Shown: positions 1 through 11,737, counted from the first letter of the stretch. The stretch is DNA of 64,000 nt from Boswellia sacra (GCA_013180625.2 SNVD02005031.1:1-64000); one strand, 5' to 3'. Notes: generated from the letters alone by a model not told the origin. A program made the numbers and translations.

Positions 1-6
1 TCAGGT

Positions 7-50
<44 letters not shown>

Positions 51-1648
51 TATATGTACGTATGTAATCACAGTAAGCCTAGATTCACTATATGTCTAGC
101 ATCTCTGTAATCACTATATAAGCCTAGATTCAAAATCCATCATAAGCATACTTGGGACTTAGCAAGTTATGAGTTATCTAGATTCTTTTCGTTCTTGTGA
201 GAATTTTTTTTATATGGTTAATTATTTCCTTATGAGATGAGTATATATAGATCGACGTGAGCATCAGAATTTCAAACACCTGCTGCAGCATCGATTATGA
301 GGACCGGGCAGCACCAAACTTTCCCAACTTCTATCAAATTCTTGACGAAGCCTAAGCCTGTATTTTATTTGGCTTTAGATCGATCTCAGGAGATCACACA
401 TATTCTTAAAAATGGTCATGGTCAAGAAATCAAAGTGCTGCTATTGGCTTTGTTGTTTGGTTGTATCCAGCTTGCTTCTGCTTTTGTAGTAAATGAATTT
501 CTACATTAATTATTCTCTTATCTTTAATCTTATATTCTCTTCACTTTCTAAAATTTTAAGCCGACAAACACATGTTACCATATTCATCCATTGAAAGGAA
601 TAGTGTTCTTGATATTTAGCTAAAATAGTTGTTCTTTTTTAATGCAACCACATATCAAACCAAACCAGTGTATTTTATAAACATCTTCCCATCACCCAAA
701 TCGAAATTAGGATAATTATCCGCAAATAACCAAAAGTAAATCTGATCACTTTTTAGTAACAAATGGAAAATTGGATTTTAAATATCGTCTCTTCACGATA
801 CTGATCAATCATCATCCGCTTATTGAATAGACATGCGCAGAAGGCATTCACGTGTTTGTAGATGCGCTCATATTTGCAGGACTTTTTTTTTATACTTTAT
901 TCTACGGAATCTCATTCTCGTTTTGTTTCCAACCTTTTATTCTTCCACAGATTTCATTTCACTCTCAAAAAATTCTCATGATTTTTTTTTATTTTATTTA
1001 TTTTTAATTAAACCAAAAAAAATCAAAATCTCTTCTAACATCTCGCAACTTGTGGCCAATATTTATGCCAGTAAGGCGAACGTTGAAGCTTCTTTTGGTT
1101 GGGAGGACGAGGAATTTAAAAAGAGAAAACTTTTAACGGACAAATTTTAACTGTAATAGTTCTGTAACCTCTTATTTTGTGATGATTCTGAGCTATAGTT
1201 TATAGTTAAGGGCCTCTCTAACATTTCAAGAAGTTGGAAACAAGAATATATTCAGTAAAAATTTAATTCCAAACTTTTAAGTTAAAATTTTAACTTGAAA
1301 ATTCGATTATATCCAAGAACATTACGTCAATATAATGACGCAATATATATGTACGTAAACCACAACAGAAAATAGAGAAGAGAATAGATGAGACGAATTG
1401 ATGAAGATAATTAATCATGCACCCTTCTTTTCTTCCGAATTTTTTCCATTCTAAGGTGGGGCTAGGGCCTTATCTTCACCGTCAAGAACACATCAATAGA
1501 TTCCCTTGTTTGTGAACTGCTTTCTGGTTTTCCATTCACTACACACAAAATGATTCCCAGACCACCTCTCAACATTCATTCGAATGCGATACACTTAAAC
1601 ACTTACAGGGAATAAAATGCATTATAATTGAGGATTATTCTACAGACA
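1..1648. other. Intergenic, no supported gene
   Basis: AT-rich plant intergenic DNA. Two small open frames (297-509 and 833-1150, plus strand) have no recognisable domain; the second is built largely from T-rich low-complexity sequence. The only clear structure is the TA repeat at the left edge. Confidence 0.6.
9..57. repeat. (TA)n microsatellite
   Basis: Nearly pure TA dinucleotide run with one CA interruption near its right end. Confidence 0.95.
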
Positions 1649-1819
1649 AGGATCTCCTCCTCTTCTCATTTCTACCTCATTTGTTTACAAAGGTGTGATT
1701 GATGGTTTTAGAAAATGAATTTATAAAGAGCAAAAATAAGTACACATCTTAATAATCCATTAATATAAAAATCTACGTGTCAATAAATCCTCAAAAGTTG
1801 AGGCCAAATTAGAGGATCC
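1649..1819. mobile_element. Small MITE-like element, AGGATC-ended
   Basis: Bounded by short inverted ends (AGGATCTCCTCC on the left, AGAGGATCC on the right). It shares its left half with a second copy at 39739-39843: both begin GACAAGGATC and continue with a CTACCTCATTTGTTTACAAAGGTGTGATT-like stretch and a TTTTAGAAAATG block. Two diverged copies with matching inverted ends support a short non-autonomous DNA transposon. No coding capacity. Superfamily not assigned because no clear TSD is visible. Confidence 0.5.
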
Positions 1820-3047
1820 GAAATTTTTTTTTTACTGGCCAGACCCACAATTAATGCCAATAGAGACATACATTGATTTCATGCTTCACAATCAGATTAT
1901 AAATTAACTTAATGATAACTTTTTTTTTTTGTTGGAAAAAGAATTCTGAATGAATTGGAGAGTTCCTCAGTTAGCGAACAAATGGTTGTAAAACTCATCA
2001 TGATTGGCCAAAAAGACATTGGCTTGAGTATACTCTCGTGATCTCCCTATAGGGGATATATTGTAATGTTGACCAAAGGCTTCTTTCCATATTGGAAAAA
2101 GAATTTGGAGACAACTGTAGCTTAGTTTCCTTATATGCCTAACATGATGGGATCTTGTGGTTCTCAGTTACCTGATTCAAGTTGTCTTCTTCAAGAAGTA
2201 GGAAAAGTAAAAAGAATAGGAATCACAATTTTAAAGCTACATATAATAAGCATCTTTAGGGATATGGGAAGAGTGGTGAAAAAGAAATTTAAACAATATC
2301 AAGATTGAGCAGGTGCAATGAAAATAATTTCAGGGCTCTATTAATATTGAATATTTAGTGTGTATCTTGTACCCTTATGATGTAACAAACTCGTCTGTCA
2401 TCTGTGGATATGGGCAGTTGATACGTATTTCTTTATTTGATGTGATTTATTATTCACATATTAGTAGGCTTGATATTTAATATACGTGTGCATAATTTCT
2501 TACATTACAATGCTATATAAGCACACGTATTTTCATTTCATGTAAAAAAAAAAAAAATGACAACTCCCATTGGGAATTTATTGATTGAAAGAACAAGCTT
2601 TAAACTGTTTTTAAAGCGCTGGAAGGACCAAATTATGCTACGAAGTACAAGCATACTACAATAGTAGACGCAACAGTTTTCATATCTTCCACTGGCATTC
2701 AATCCATTGTCATAATTTTAAGCCACTCTTTACTTAAACTTTACACGTGAGATTTAAATTTAAGTGGTTTCTTAACAGCCCAGCTCAGTACGCTAGCTAT
2801 CCTAAAAATGGAAATATTTGTCACCCACCGAACTCGTTAACCATCTTCTTCTCAAGATTCATTGACTCTATTATCTCATCTAGTCTCCTTCTGTCTTTCT
2901 CTCTTCCTGTCTCTAGCACATTTTTTCTAGCCAATATTCCATTATTTTACTGCTTTCTTAGTTCACCACCATACACGACTATTTTGTGCTTGTTGTTTAA
3001 TCCCTGCATATATATAACTGAGCCTACAGTTTGAGGTTCTCTCTGAA
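1820..3047. other. Intergenic and upstream region of the 3048 gene
   Basis: No gene recognised. Poly-A and poly-T runs near 1830, 1921 and 2544. From about 2840 to 2960 the plus strand becomes pyrimidine-rich (CTCTTCCTGTCTCT-type), as plant core promoters and 5' leaders often are, just ahead of the ATG at 3048. The open frame 2747-3034 lies in this leader-like DNA and has no protein features. Confidence 0.5.
3007..3018 (+). promoter_or_regulatory. Possible TATA box or AT-rich leader motif
   Basis: CATATATATAAC lies about 30-40 bp upstream of the ATG at 3048. The match to a TATA box is good, but the distance would leave a very short 5' UTR, so it may simply be AT-rich leader. Confidence 0.25.
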
Positions 3048-4401
3048 ATGACTTCGTACAAGTTTCCATGGATATTTTCTCACTGTTGGCTACTTTCCCT
3101 TTTGTTGTTTAATGCTCAAGGTGATGGCTCAGTAGTCTCTGTGAAGTTCTTGAAAGCTCCTAGTTCATTTTCACCTCTTAACTGGGCCACATTCTCGTTT
3201 GAGGTCTCGGTGGATGGAAATGAGGTTCCTGTGGGGGGAAGTGACCCTTGCAATGGCTCTAATATCACTTGCAAGGTTTGATAAAACCTTAACAGTTGTA
3301 CTGTTTTGGCCACTTTATGATGTAGTAGTATTATAATTTTTTTTTTTTTGTTTAATCTTTTAATTTGTAAAAGCTTCCCTCTGTTTACAATTCTAAGCAA
3401 CTGTTGCCTATTACAGTTGTCATTACAACATGGTATTTTTGCTTTTGAAATGGTCATTAGCAACTGTTGCCTATTACTGTTGTCAATGCTATATATGTCA
3501 TGCATGCAGCTGGATGATGGGATTACTACAGATTGTGGACGTAAGATGGTTTCATACACAGGATTGATGGATGGAAGTCATAATTTTGAGGTCTGCAGCG
3601 TCGGATCACCAGGGGTTGGCTGCTCTAGCTATCAATGGATTGTTGGTTAAGAAGCCTAACTTGAACTTTTTCAAGTTCTTTTTGTATTCTTCCTCCATTT
3701 CATAGATCAACTCTGCTTAAAAGACTCATTATTGATTAAAATAGTACACTATGTACATCTTTGGATGTTGTCTCTTGAAGATGGAAATGTTGGAGACACT
3801 GGGTTTTTTTTTTTTTTTTTTATTTTGTCGAACACCTTGAAATAGAAGTAGGAGCACGGTATTATTTGATCTGAGATTTAGGTTGGATTGTTTGGCAAAT
3901 GTCCTGATAATAGTTTCATTCTGCTCCATGGCCTAACTTCAGTTGTATCTCATTTTTGCAGATACTGTTGCCCCAACGGCTTATATAACCTCACCATCAT
4001 CTTTTACAAATGCTATGAATGTCTCTGTAAATATTTCCTTTACGGAGCCCTGTACCGGTGAAGATGGTAAAGATGGTTTCAGTTGTTCTTCTGTGAATGC
4101 CTGCAACGTGAGTACATTTGAAGTTGTACAACTTTTTAGCAGCTATTGCAGTAGTTATGGTTTGTTAACTAAAAGCAGTCAAATCCATCAAATTTTCAGT
4201 TGCTGGTGTACGGTGAGGGCCTAGTTATACCATCTTCACTTGTCACTCTGGTCCCAACACGCAAATATAACCTTCTTGTGGGTTTATCATCTATGGTTCA
4301 GTACGGGAATGTGACGTTGGTAATGGATAATAACTTTTGCACTGACAAAGCTGGGAACAAATTTACAAGGGCAGAAAATTCGACTTTTAATGTCAATTTT
4401 G
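3048..4401 (+). pseudogene. 5' fragment of an uncharacterised plant secreted/membrane protein gene
   Basis: Four exons can be read: 3048-3275, 3510-3645, 3962-4107 and 4200-4401. All introns have GT..AG borders (donors gtttga, gttaag, gtgagt; acceptors gcag, tgcag, tcag), and codon phase is kept across every junction, giving about 237 residues without a stop. The N-terminus is a signal peptide (basic start, then WLLSLLLFNAQG). The rest is Cys- and Asn-rich, with several N-glycosylation sequons (NIT, NVS, NIS, NVT, NST) and repeated phrases of the type 'DTVAPTAYITSPSSF' and 'VNISFTEPCTG', which suggest extracellular Ig-like beta-sandwich units. I recognise the N-terminus of a long plant-specific protein that normally continues for several hundred residues and ends in a membrane segment; this is from memory and its function is unknown. 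Exon 4 ends in a phase-1 donor, and a copia LTR begins 28 bp later. No continuation was found after the element, so the gene is truncated. Confidence 0.75.
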
Positions 4402-4429
4402 GTAGTTCTGTTCATTTTTCTAAGGATCA

Positions 4430-4896
4430 TGTTAGGAGATTGAACACTCCTACCGCAGCTCAAATAAAAGACAAGAAACAAATTGTTATGTTAGAAATAA
4501 CAATTTGGGTGGCACTGCCCTCCACAATAAATAAAATAGACAACGTGGGCGGCTCAAATAAACACAACCTTCGCATGCATTCAATAAATAAATTAAAGGC
4601 ACTTAAAGAAAATAAAGACACAAATATTTAACGTGGTAAAACCCTCAATTTGAGGGAAACCTCCACGGGACAAGACCGAAAATATTTCACTATAAAGAAA
4701 AATATTACAATCTCTCTCACAATTAGAATGGAGGAGATTACAAGGGAGGAAGAAGAGAAAAGCTTAATACATAAGCTTGGTACAATTTTTAAGGGGAGGA
4801 GGAAGGCTTTATTATATAGTCTTAACCTCTCCCTTGAATTTGGTTTCCCACCGATGTGGGATTGGGTGAAAGGCAAAATGCCTTCAATCTCCTACA
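4430..4896 (-). repeat. 3' LTR of the copia element (left copy)
   Basis: Complete 467-bp LTR. Its ends form an unusually long inverted repeat: TGTTAGGAGATTGAA on the left and TTCAATCTCCTACA on the right. A purine-rich tract on the minus strand (AAGTGGGAGATGGTGAGAG, plus 4898-4917) abuts its right end as the polypurine tract. It differs from the right copy by a 10-bp duplication near 4490 and a short variable block near 4560. Confidence 0.9.
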
Positions 4897-5059
4897 TATC
4901 TCTCACCATCTCCCACTTGTAAGGCATTTTTTTTTGTGGTTTTTTCCTTTCTCCGTTTTCGTGGCCTTCATCGTGGTTGTTTTCTCTATCATGCTTTGCT
5001 CACTCTGAGGCTCTAACAGGCCACAAGACGTCCCTTAAAAGACAATAAAATACAACTAA

Positions 5060-7509
5060 CAAACGCATAGATGAACCTTGTCAGGCATTGATTTGGTTTT
5101 TTGGTTAAATGCATCTATCTGCCTATGTTGTCCTGCGGTTAAGGTGTGGATTTTCTGGCATATTATCCACTATTTTCCGTCTTCTTAACTACCTACTAAC
5201 TACTTCTCGTACATAATGATATTGAACTCCTATGTGCTTCATTCTTGAATGAAAGGCTGGATTCCTTGCGATATGCAAGGCACTCTGACTGTCACAAAAT
5301 AAAGAAATCTTCTCTTGTTTGTGCCCAAGTTCCTCCAATAACCTTTTGATCCAAACAGCTTCCTTGCAAGCTTATGTAGCTGCCATATACTCTGCTTCTG
5401 TTGTAGATAGAGCCACAACAGTTTGAAGTTTAGATACCCAGCTCACAGCACCTGTCTCTTATACACATCTAGATGTGTATAAGAGACAGTGTAAACACAT
5501 AGCCTGTAGTGGACTTCCTTTTGTCAATATCTCCTGCAAAATCTGAATCAACATAGCCCTTGACAATGAACTCTGATCCTCCATAGCATAGTGCAGCATC
5601 AGAGGTTCCTTTGATGTATCTAAGGATCCTCTTAACATAATTCCAATGCTCTCTCCCCGGATTAGCCATGAATCTACTGACCGCTCCCACTGCTTGTGCA
5701 ATGTCTGGTCTTGTACAAAGCATAGCATACATTGGGCTCCCTACTACTGATGCATACGGTACTCGAGACATTTCCATCCTCTTCGCTTCATTGCTAGGAC
5801 TCATACTTGAGGATAATTTATGATTAATAGGAAATGGGGTGGAAATTGGCCTACAATCTTGCATGTTGAAGCGACGCAAGATTTTTTTCAAATAGTTCTT
5901 TTGAGATAGCCAAATCTTCCTGTTTTTTCTGTCTCGGTGAATTTGCATCCCTAGAATCTTGTTTGTCGGTCCTACATCCTTCATTTCAAAATCCCCTAGC
6001 CAATTGTGCCTTTAATTCTTGGACCTGATCTTTGTTAGTGCCTGTTACCAACATATCGTCCACGTACAACAGCAAAATGATAAAGTCTTTCTCAAACCTC
6101 TTGTAATAAGTACAATGATCTGAACTGAGTCTGTTGTACCCAAGGCTGATGATGAATGAATCAAATCTCTTGTACCAACAACTTGGCGCCTGTTTTAATC
6201 CGTACAGAGATTTGGTCAACCTGCAAACCAAGTTTTCTTTTCCTTCTTTAACAAAACCTTCCGGTTGGAGCATATAAATTTCTTCTTCAAGTTCTCCATG
6301 AAGAAACGCAGTTTTTACATCTAACTGCTCTAAGTGTAAGTCAAAAGTAGCACACATAGCCAAAACTGCTCGAATTGTTGTAAGTCTTACCACAGGAGAG
6401 AATATCTCATTGAAATCAACTCCTTCTTTCTGAGCATATCCTTTGACCACCAGTCTAGCACGATACCGCTCCACTTGATCATTCCCATCACGTTTGATCT
6501 TGTAGACCCATTTGTTTCTGATGGCTTTTCTTCTATGTGGTAGTGGCACAAGATCACATGTCTTGTTTTTGTCTAAAGCTTCCATCTCTTCATGCATTGC
6601 TGTCATCCATAGAGATGCATCAGAACTTTTTATAGCATCCTGAAAGGTGGAAGGCTCCCCATCTTCTGTTAGGAGACAGTATGCAACATTGCTCGCCATC
6701 ACATATTCTGAGTGCCAAGAAGGTTCCCTTCTTTCTCGAGTTGATCGACGAACTTCAGGTGCTTCAGACTCGACTGGTTCTTGATCATCATGTTCTGGTA
6801 TTGCTTCAGAAGAAACTGTTTCTTCCTGTATTGATACAGTCTCAACATTTTTCTTCGTGCTATCACTTTCTTCACATTTAAACATGTCTTCTATAAAGAC
6901 AACATCCCTGCTGATAACAATCTTATGGGCAGTAGGATCCCATAAGCGATACCCCTTTACTCCATCAGCATATCCCAAGAAGATACATTTCCTGGATTTT
7001 GGATCCAGCTTCGTTCTTTCTTGGTCATGATACATCACATAAGCAGGACATCGGAAAATATGAAGGGAGGAATAATCAGTTGGCTTACCAGTCCACATCT
7101 CCATAGGTGTCTTCATCTCAATTGCTGTTGATGGAGACCTATTTATCAAGTAACAGACTGTAGTGGCTGCTTCTGCCCAAAATGTCTTGGGTAGACCCGC
7201 AGTCCTTAGTAATGCTCTCATTTTTCTGCGAGAGTTCTATTCGTCCGCTCTGCCACTCCATTTTGTTATGGTGTGTAAGCAACTGTCTTCTGCCGTTTCA
7301 CACCTTCTTTACTACAAAATGTGTCAAACTCCTTGTTGCAGAATTCTCTCCCATTATCTGTCCTCAAACACTTGATCCTTTTTCCGGATTCAAGTTCCAC
7401 TTGTGATTTGAAGGCTTTGAATACAGGAAATACATCTGACTTTTTCTTGATGACATATACCCAACATCTCCTAGAATAATCATCCACAAACAATACAAAG
7501 TAGTTTGCT
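5060..7509 (-). pseudogene. copia pol: integrase, reverse transcriptase, RNase H
   Basis: Read on the minus strand. The integrase core follows 7512 after a single GGA-to-TGA stop, and contains the FVDDYSRRCWVY and TDNGREF motifs. A CAA-to-TAA change after the TVAYTP motif and loss of one A in an AAAAA run near 7221 break the frame. The long open frame 7221-5986 carries the integrase C-terminus, LDVKTAFLHGELEEEIYM (RT) and the catalytic LLYVDDMLV. One extra T near 5985 shifts frame again, and RT/RNase H continues to 5490 with YVDSDFAGD and KSTTGY. The adapter palindrome at 5452-5489 then replaces a few codons. RNase H resumes with ALSTTEAEYMAAT, a stop (TAA near 5373) and the distal RNase H motifs, fading out near 5060. 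Confidence 0.9.
5452..5489. other. Nextera mate-pair junction adapter (assembly artefact)
   Basis: A 38-bp perfect palindrome made of CTGTCTCTTATACACATCT followed directly by its reverse complement. These 19 bases are the hyperactive-Tn5 mosaic end used in Nextera kits, and the head-to-head arrangement is the circularisation junction of mate-pair libraries. It lies inside the conserved RNase H region of the copia element, where the flanking codons (KSTTGYVFT before, GAVSWVSK after) belong to one continuous motif, so a few real bases appear to have been replaced. It is not biological sequence. Confidence 0.95.
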
Positions 7510-7511
7510 CC

Positions 7512-9020
7512 TCATAGGGACGTAACTGGTGATTCCCAAACATCAGAATGAATCAAGTCTAGAATGTTTTTACTCCTAGCAATAGATCTGCTAAAACTCA
7601 GTCTACTCTGCTTGCTAATAACACAATGCTCACAGAATGGTAAACTTACAGTTTTGATTCCAGGAAGCAGTTTTTGATCAGAGAGAATCTTCAAACCCTT
7701 TTCGGACATATGGCCAAGTCTTTGATGCCATATCATAGACAATTCTTCTCCAGAACTAGCAACCGCTGTTTCTGCCTCCTGAACCGTTTCTCCATGGAGC
7801 ATGTATAGGTTAGCAGCAATCTTTTCTGCCTTTATCACCACAAGTGCGCCTCTGACAACCTTCATGATCCCATTTTTCGTATGGAATTCACATCCGAGGT
7901 CATCCAACTGTCCCATCGATAGCAAATTTTTCTTCAAGCCAGTCACATGTCGTACATCTTGGATAGTGCGAATCGTACCATCAAACATTTTTACTTTGAT
8001 GGTTCCAATACCAGCGATTTTTAAGGCATGATCATCACCCATGTACACAGACCCTTCTGAGATAGGTTTATATTGATAGAACCAATCTCTTCTAGAAGTC
8101 ATATGCCATGTTGCTGCTGAATCAATTAACCATATATCAGCAAACCTTTTTCTGCCTTCCACAACTGTTGTTGCCTCGCTGCACAAGATTTCGCCATTCC
8201 CTGAAGTACTTGCTACACAACCCTGAGATCCTGACGACTCAGATTCTTTTCCTTTGCTGTTTCCCTCTCCATTCTTCTTAAGATGCCAACACTCCTTTTT
8301 CACGTGCCCTTGCTTTCCACAATGGTAGCATTCAATAAACTTCCTTCCTTTAGACTTTCCCCTGTTCTGATTGTGACTCCCACTGGAACCACGTTCCCTT
8401 GATCTCCCTCTGTTGGCGGATAAAGCCTCTGCATGTTGAGAAGCCATTATTCTGTCTTCCTTGTTTTTACGTCTGCTTTCTTCTTCTAAGACAGCAGCCG
8501 CAACATCATTAAAGACTAGAGATGACTTCATTGAACCATTTGCCAAGTTGAGGATGAGATTGTCATATGAATCAGGTAAACTCTGAAGTAGAAGCTCAGC
8601 ACGTTCTTTCTCTTCTATGTTATGCTCCATGGTTGAGAGCTGAGAGAATAACGTCTTCAAAGTGTTGATATGTTCAGTCACCGGAGTGGTTTCTGACATA
8701 CGAAGAGTGTACAGCTTCCTTTTCAAGAAAATTTTGTTGTGTAGAGATTTGGCTTCATACAATCTTGTCAAAGTATCCCAAATCTCCTTTGCAGAGTTTA
8801 ATTCTTGAATACTTGACAGCACTTCATCTGCAACTGCTAGATGTAGACTTGCCATCGCATCACCATCTATCTTCTCCCATTTATTTTCATCTTGCATATT
8901 TTCCGGTCTTCCATCAATTGCTTCAAGGCAATTTTCTTTTCTCAAGATAGCCTTTATTTTAATTTTCCATAGCCCAAAGTTGTTTCCATCGAACTTCTCT
9001 ATCTTGAATTTGGCTGCCAT
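7512..9020 (-). pseudogene. copia gag-protease polyprotein portion
   Basis: Start chosen at the ATG at 9020 (MAAKFKIEKFDG), the conserved gag N-terminus; the frame is open 30 codons further upstream, but that part is not gag-like. The gag domain (UBN2 type) covers about residues 1-200. A CCHC zinc knuckle (CYHCGKQGHVKKEC) lies at plus 8290-8331. The aspartic protease motif WLIDSAATWHM is near 8100-8140, followed by the GAG-pre-integrase LGHMSEKGLKIL and the start of the HHCC zinc region (HCVISKQ). The frame stops at 7512 through one nonsense codon inside integrase, not at a natural end. Confidence 0.9.
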
Positions 9021-9330
9021 TTGTCTTGCAGTGAACAGTACCGTATATGTGAACAGTACCCTTGAATAGTGTCGTATACGTGAACAGTGACAGTATTCGT
9101 ATACGTACACTACTGCTAAACAGTAACCAAGAATAGTAGTAAGTGCCGGTACGATTTAATATACACCAGGAAAGCTTCCAGGAAACACTGGAGGGGTCAC
9201 AAGCGGTCCCACTTAAAATCCAGTCTCCTTAGACTCTTATCGTCTTTTTGACAAAGTTTTCCTAGACATGTATATAACCATACAAGTAACGACTCACTGT
9301 CCTAACCCTTGGCTCTGCCTTCGCAACCTT

Positions 9331-9342
9331 ACTCTGATACCA
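9331..9342 (-). other. Primer binding site (initiator tRNA-Met)
   Basis: On the minus strand this reads TGGTATCAGAGT, one base after the end of the right (5') LTR. It matches the standard plant copia primer site TGGTATCAGAGC at 11 of 12 positions and fixes the element's orientation. Confidence 0.9.
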
Positions 9343-9343
9343 C

Positions 9344-9774
9344 TGTTAGGAGATTGAACACTCCTACCGCAGCTCAAATAAAAGACAAGAAACAAATTGT
9401 TATAACAATTTGGGTGGCACTGCCCTCCACAATAAATAAAATAGACAACTTGGGCGGCTCAGCCTTCGCACAATAAATAAATTAAAGGCAATTAAAGAAA
9501 ATAAAGACACAAATATTTAACGTGGTAAAACCCTCAATTTGAGGGAAACCTCCACGGGACAAGACCGAAAATATTTCACTATAAAGAAAAATATTACAAT
9601 CTCTCTCACAATTAGAATGGAGGAGATTACAAGGGAGGAAGAAGAGAAAAGCTTAATACATAAGCTTGGTACAATTTTTAAGGGGAGGAGGAAGGCTTTA
9701 TTATATAGCCTTAGCCTCTCCCTTGAATTTGGTTTCCCACCGATGTGGGATTGGGTGAAAGGCAAAATGCCTTC
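9344..9774 (-). repeat. 5' LTR of the copia element (right copy, outer end missing)
   Basis: Aligns with 4430-4882, but stops at GCCTTC, lacking the terminal AATCTCCTACA half of the inverted repeat seen in the left LTR. Unrelated DNA (GCCCACTCACAG) follows. The outer edge was deleted together with any TSD. Confidence 0.85.
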
Positions 9775-10657
9775 GCCCACTCACAGTACAGTAAATAGCT
9801 TTAAACTTCTAGTACTCTAGCTACTCTTGGTTAATCTTCGGGCCCCGTACAGAGGCCTCATTTATTTAGATATATTTATTTTTTGAGCGACTTGTTATGA
9901 CACATGCAAAGATTAAGTTAGTTAAAGCGTAAAAAAAAAAATTATATTTTTCTGAGTATACAAGGAATGGGCCACTGGGCGCAAGACGGTGAAAAGTGAT
10001 TACTTCAAATTATTTGACCAATTGAAATTTAACTTTTTTACAGTTTGTCTTCTAATATTTTACTTTAATTTTTTTTTGTTATAAAATAGATATTCTAGCT
10101 TTTTGATATTGGAAGGGGAAATTTTCATCAAAACATTGTACTGTTTCCATGGCTTAGACATTTGTTTGCTTTATTCATAAATTATATTTGCTTTTCCTCG
10201 CATTTTGCTTTGTCACTGTAGGAGTGGTTTTTTCTTTCGAGCTTCTGTTGGCTTTAAAACTGGTTGTCTTCGATGAAGTGCAAAAATCCTTTTGTAGCAA
10301 TTCCTAAAATTAAGCCTGTTTCAAACCCACGATATGATCTTGTGGGCGCCTCTTTTGCAGGGGGAACCGATAGAGACCAGCAATTACTGGCCAATGGAGA
10401 CGACGAAATCGACTTTTATATGCTTGAAGTGGACAGTTGAGGTCAGGGACAAAGCTACTTTGTGGCCAACACACCCATCCAATCTTGTAAAAATATGTAA
10501 AATTATGACAACATAGTCTCTCATATCCGTGTTTCTTTCAGTTTGGCTGCCTGTAATTGTTATTTTTCTTTCAATCTTTTTAATTGATTTTAATTTCTTA
10601 CCATTAACCCCTAACAAGCAAGTCCTGACTCCGACGTTGGTTGAGATGACTAGATAG
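9775..10657. other. Intergenic, possible distal intron of the 3048 gene
   Basis: No recognisable exon of the gene truncated at 4401 was found here. A 60-codon frame at 10334-10516 has no known motif. Mostly AT-rich DNA. Confidence 0.4.
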
Positions 10658-11173
10658 TAGGGTTGCAATTTGGGTAATGACACACGAACACGACATGATT
10701 ACGACTTGAACACGATACACGATTAACAAAATGGGTCGGATTCGTGTTAAAGGTGTTCAACACGTCAACCCGTTTAATGACACGAATAGTTAGACATATT
10801 TTATCTATACTTAACATGTAAGCTCATTTAATGATATAAATTGTTACCTACTTACAATATATATAAATTATGAAACTAAAAATTTTATATTATAAAGTAA
10901 ATTAATTTATAAAATAATAAATTATGATGATTTTAACAATATTTTATACGAACAATAGTTTATATTCTAAAAATAATTTTAATTGATATAAATATATAGA
11001 ATATAATATATTATGTATAACTAGGTTAAACAATTAAATAAATTATATAAATTAAATATGATACGATTATAACCCATGGGTAACACGTTTAATAACCGTG
11101 TCGGATCAGTGTTTTATGTTTTGACACGAATAATTAAATAGGTCGACACGAATGACACGAATTGACACCCCTA
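10658..11173. mobile_element. hAT-type MITE (non-autonomous)
   Basis: Ends TAGGGTTGCAATT on the left and AATTGACACCCCTA on the right (inverted, with a few mismatches). Flanked by an 8-bp near-perfect duplication (CTAGATAG at 10650-10657, TTAGATAG at 11174-11181). Subterminal ACACGA/GACACGAAT motifs are repeated at both ends around a very AT-rich core. An 8-bp TSD and TAGGGGTGNCAATT-like ends are typical of hAT. No transposase frame. Confidence 0.8.
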
Positions 11174-11737
11174 TTAGATAGACTACTATTAAGTTAATGG
11201 GCAAGGAACGAGATAAAGCTACAACGCGTCTGCTTGTGAGCCCTCAAGAAATTAGTTTTCTTTTTATAAGAATCTTGTTATTTAAACTCCTTTAAAACTC
11301 TCTTGAAGTCCTCTTTAAATAAAATAAATTTAAAAAATATATTATATATAATATAAAAAATACCCTTCATATCCTTCTCTTTGACTACCATATAAATGTT
11401 CCCAATCTATTTTTACTATGAATGTTTGTGGAGATTGGCGAATAGATATATTTATTGATTCCAGGAATAATTTTCAAATATAATTTTATTATAATTAATC
11501 TTTTAATAAATTGTCAACTTCAAATGAAATCCATATTAAAATTCAATAAACTCCTCAATTTTTCCCGCGCCGTGCAACACGCGTTTCACTTTCTCACCAT
11601 TAGTCGACTGCAAATATCCTTCATCGCTAAAAAGAAAAGCGAAATTAATCAATTTAAGCAAAAACAAATGGGGGCTCAGCTATTGCATTGCCCGATCAGA
11701 TCCTAAGACGGATCAGGCATAGGAAATCCTTACGTGG

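Larger units (their letters stand above)
4430..9774 (-). mobile_element. Ty1/copia LTR retrotransposon, minus strand (probably Tork/TNT1-like)
   Basis: Two near-identical LTRs (4430-4896 and 9344-9774) flank an internal region whose minus strand encodes, in copia order, gag, protease, integrase, reverse transcriptase and RNase H. The primer site next to the right LTR matches initiator tRNA-Met. The order gag-PR-INT-RT-RNH defines Ty1/copia; lineage assignment is from sequence feel only. The element sits in the fourth intron of the gene starting at 3048. The left flank ends GATCA, but no matching duplication follows the right LTR, whose outer ~14 bp are missing, so one edge was lost after insertion. 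Pol carries stops and frameshifts and is not functional. Confidence 0.93.

Noticed and set aside
297..509. 70-codon open frame as a small gene
   Set aside because: No conserved motif and no regulatory context; a frame this long is expected by chance.
2747..3034. 95-codon open frame with a hydrophobic Ser-rich product
   Set aside because: Lies in a pyrimidine-rich leader just before a better-supported gene; composition alone explains its residues.
5452..5489. Perfect palindrome as a regulatory or recombination site
   Set aside because: It is identical to the synthetic Tn5 mosaic-end junction and breaks a conserved coding motif.
10334..10516. Continuation of the gene truncated at 4401
   Set aside because: The frame has no Ig-like or Cys pattern matching the upstream exons and no convincing phase-1 acceptor.
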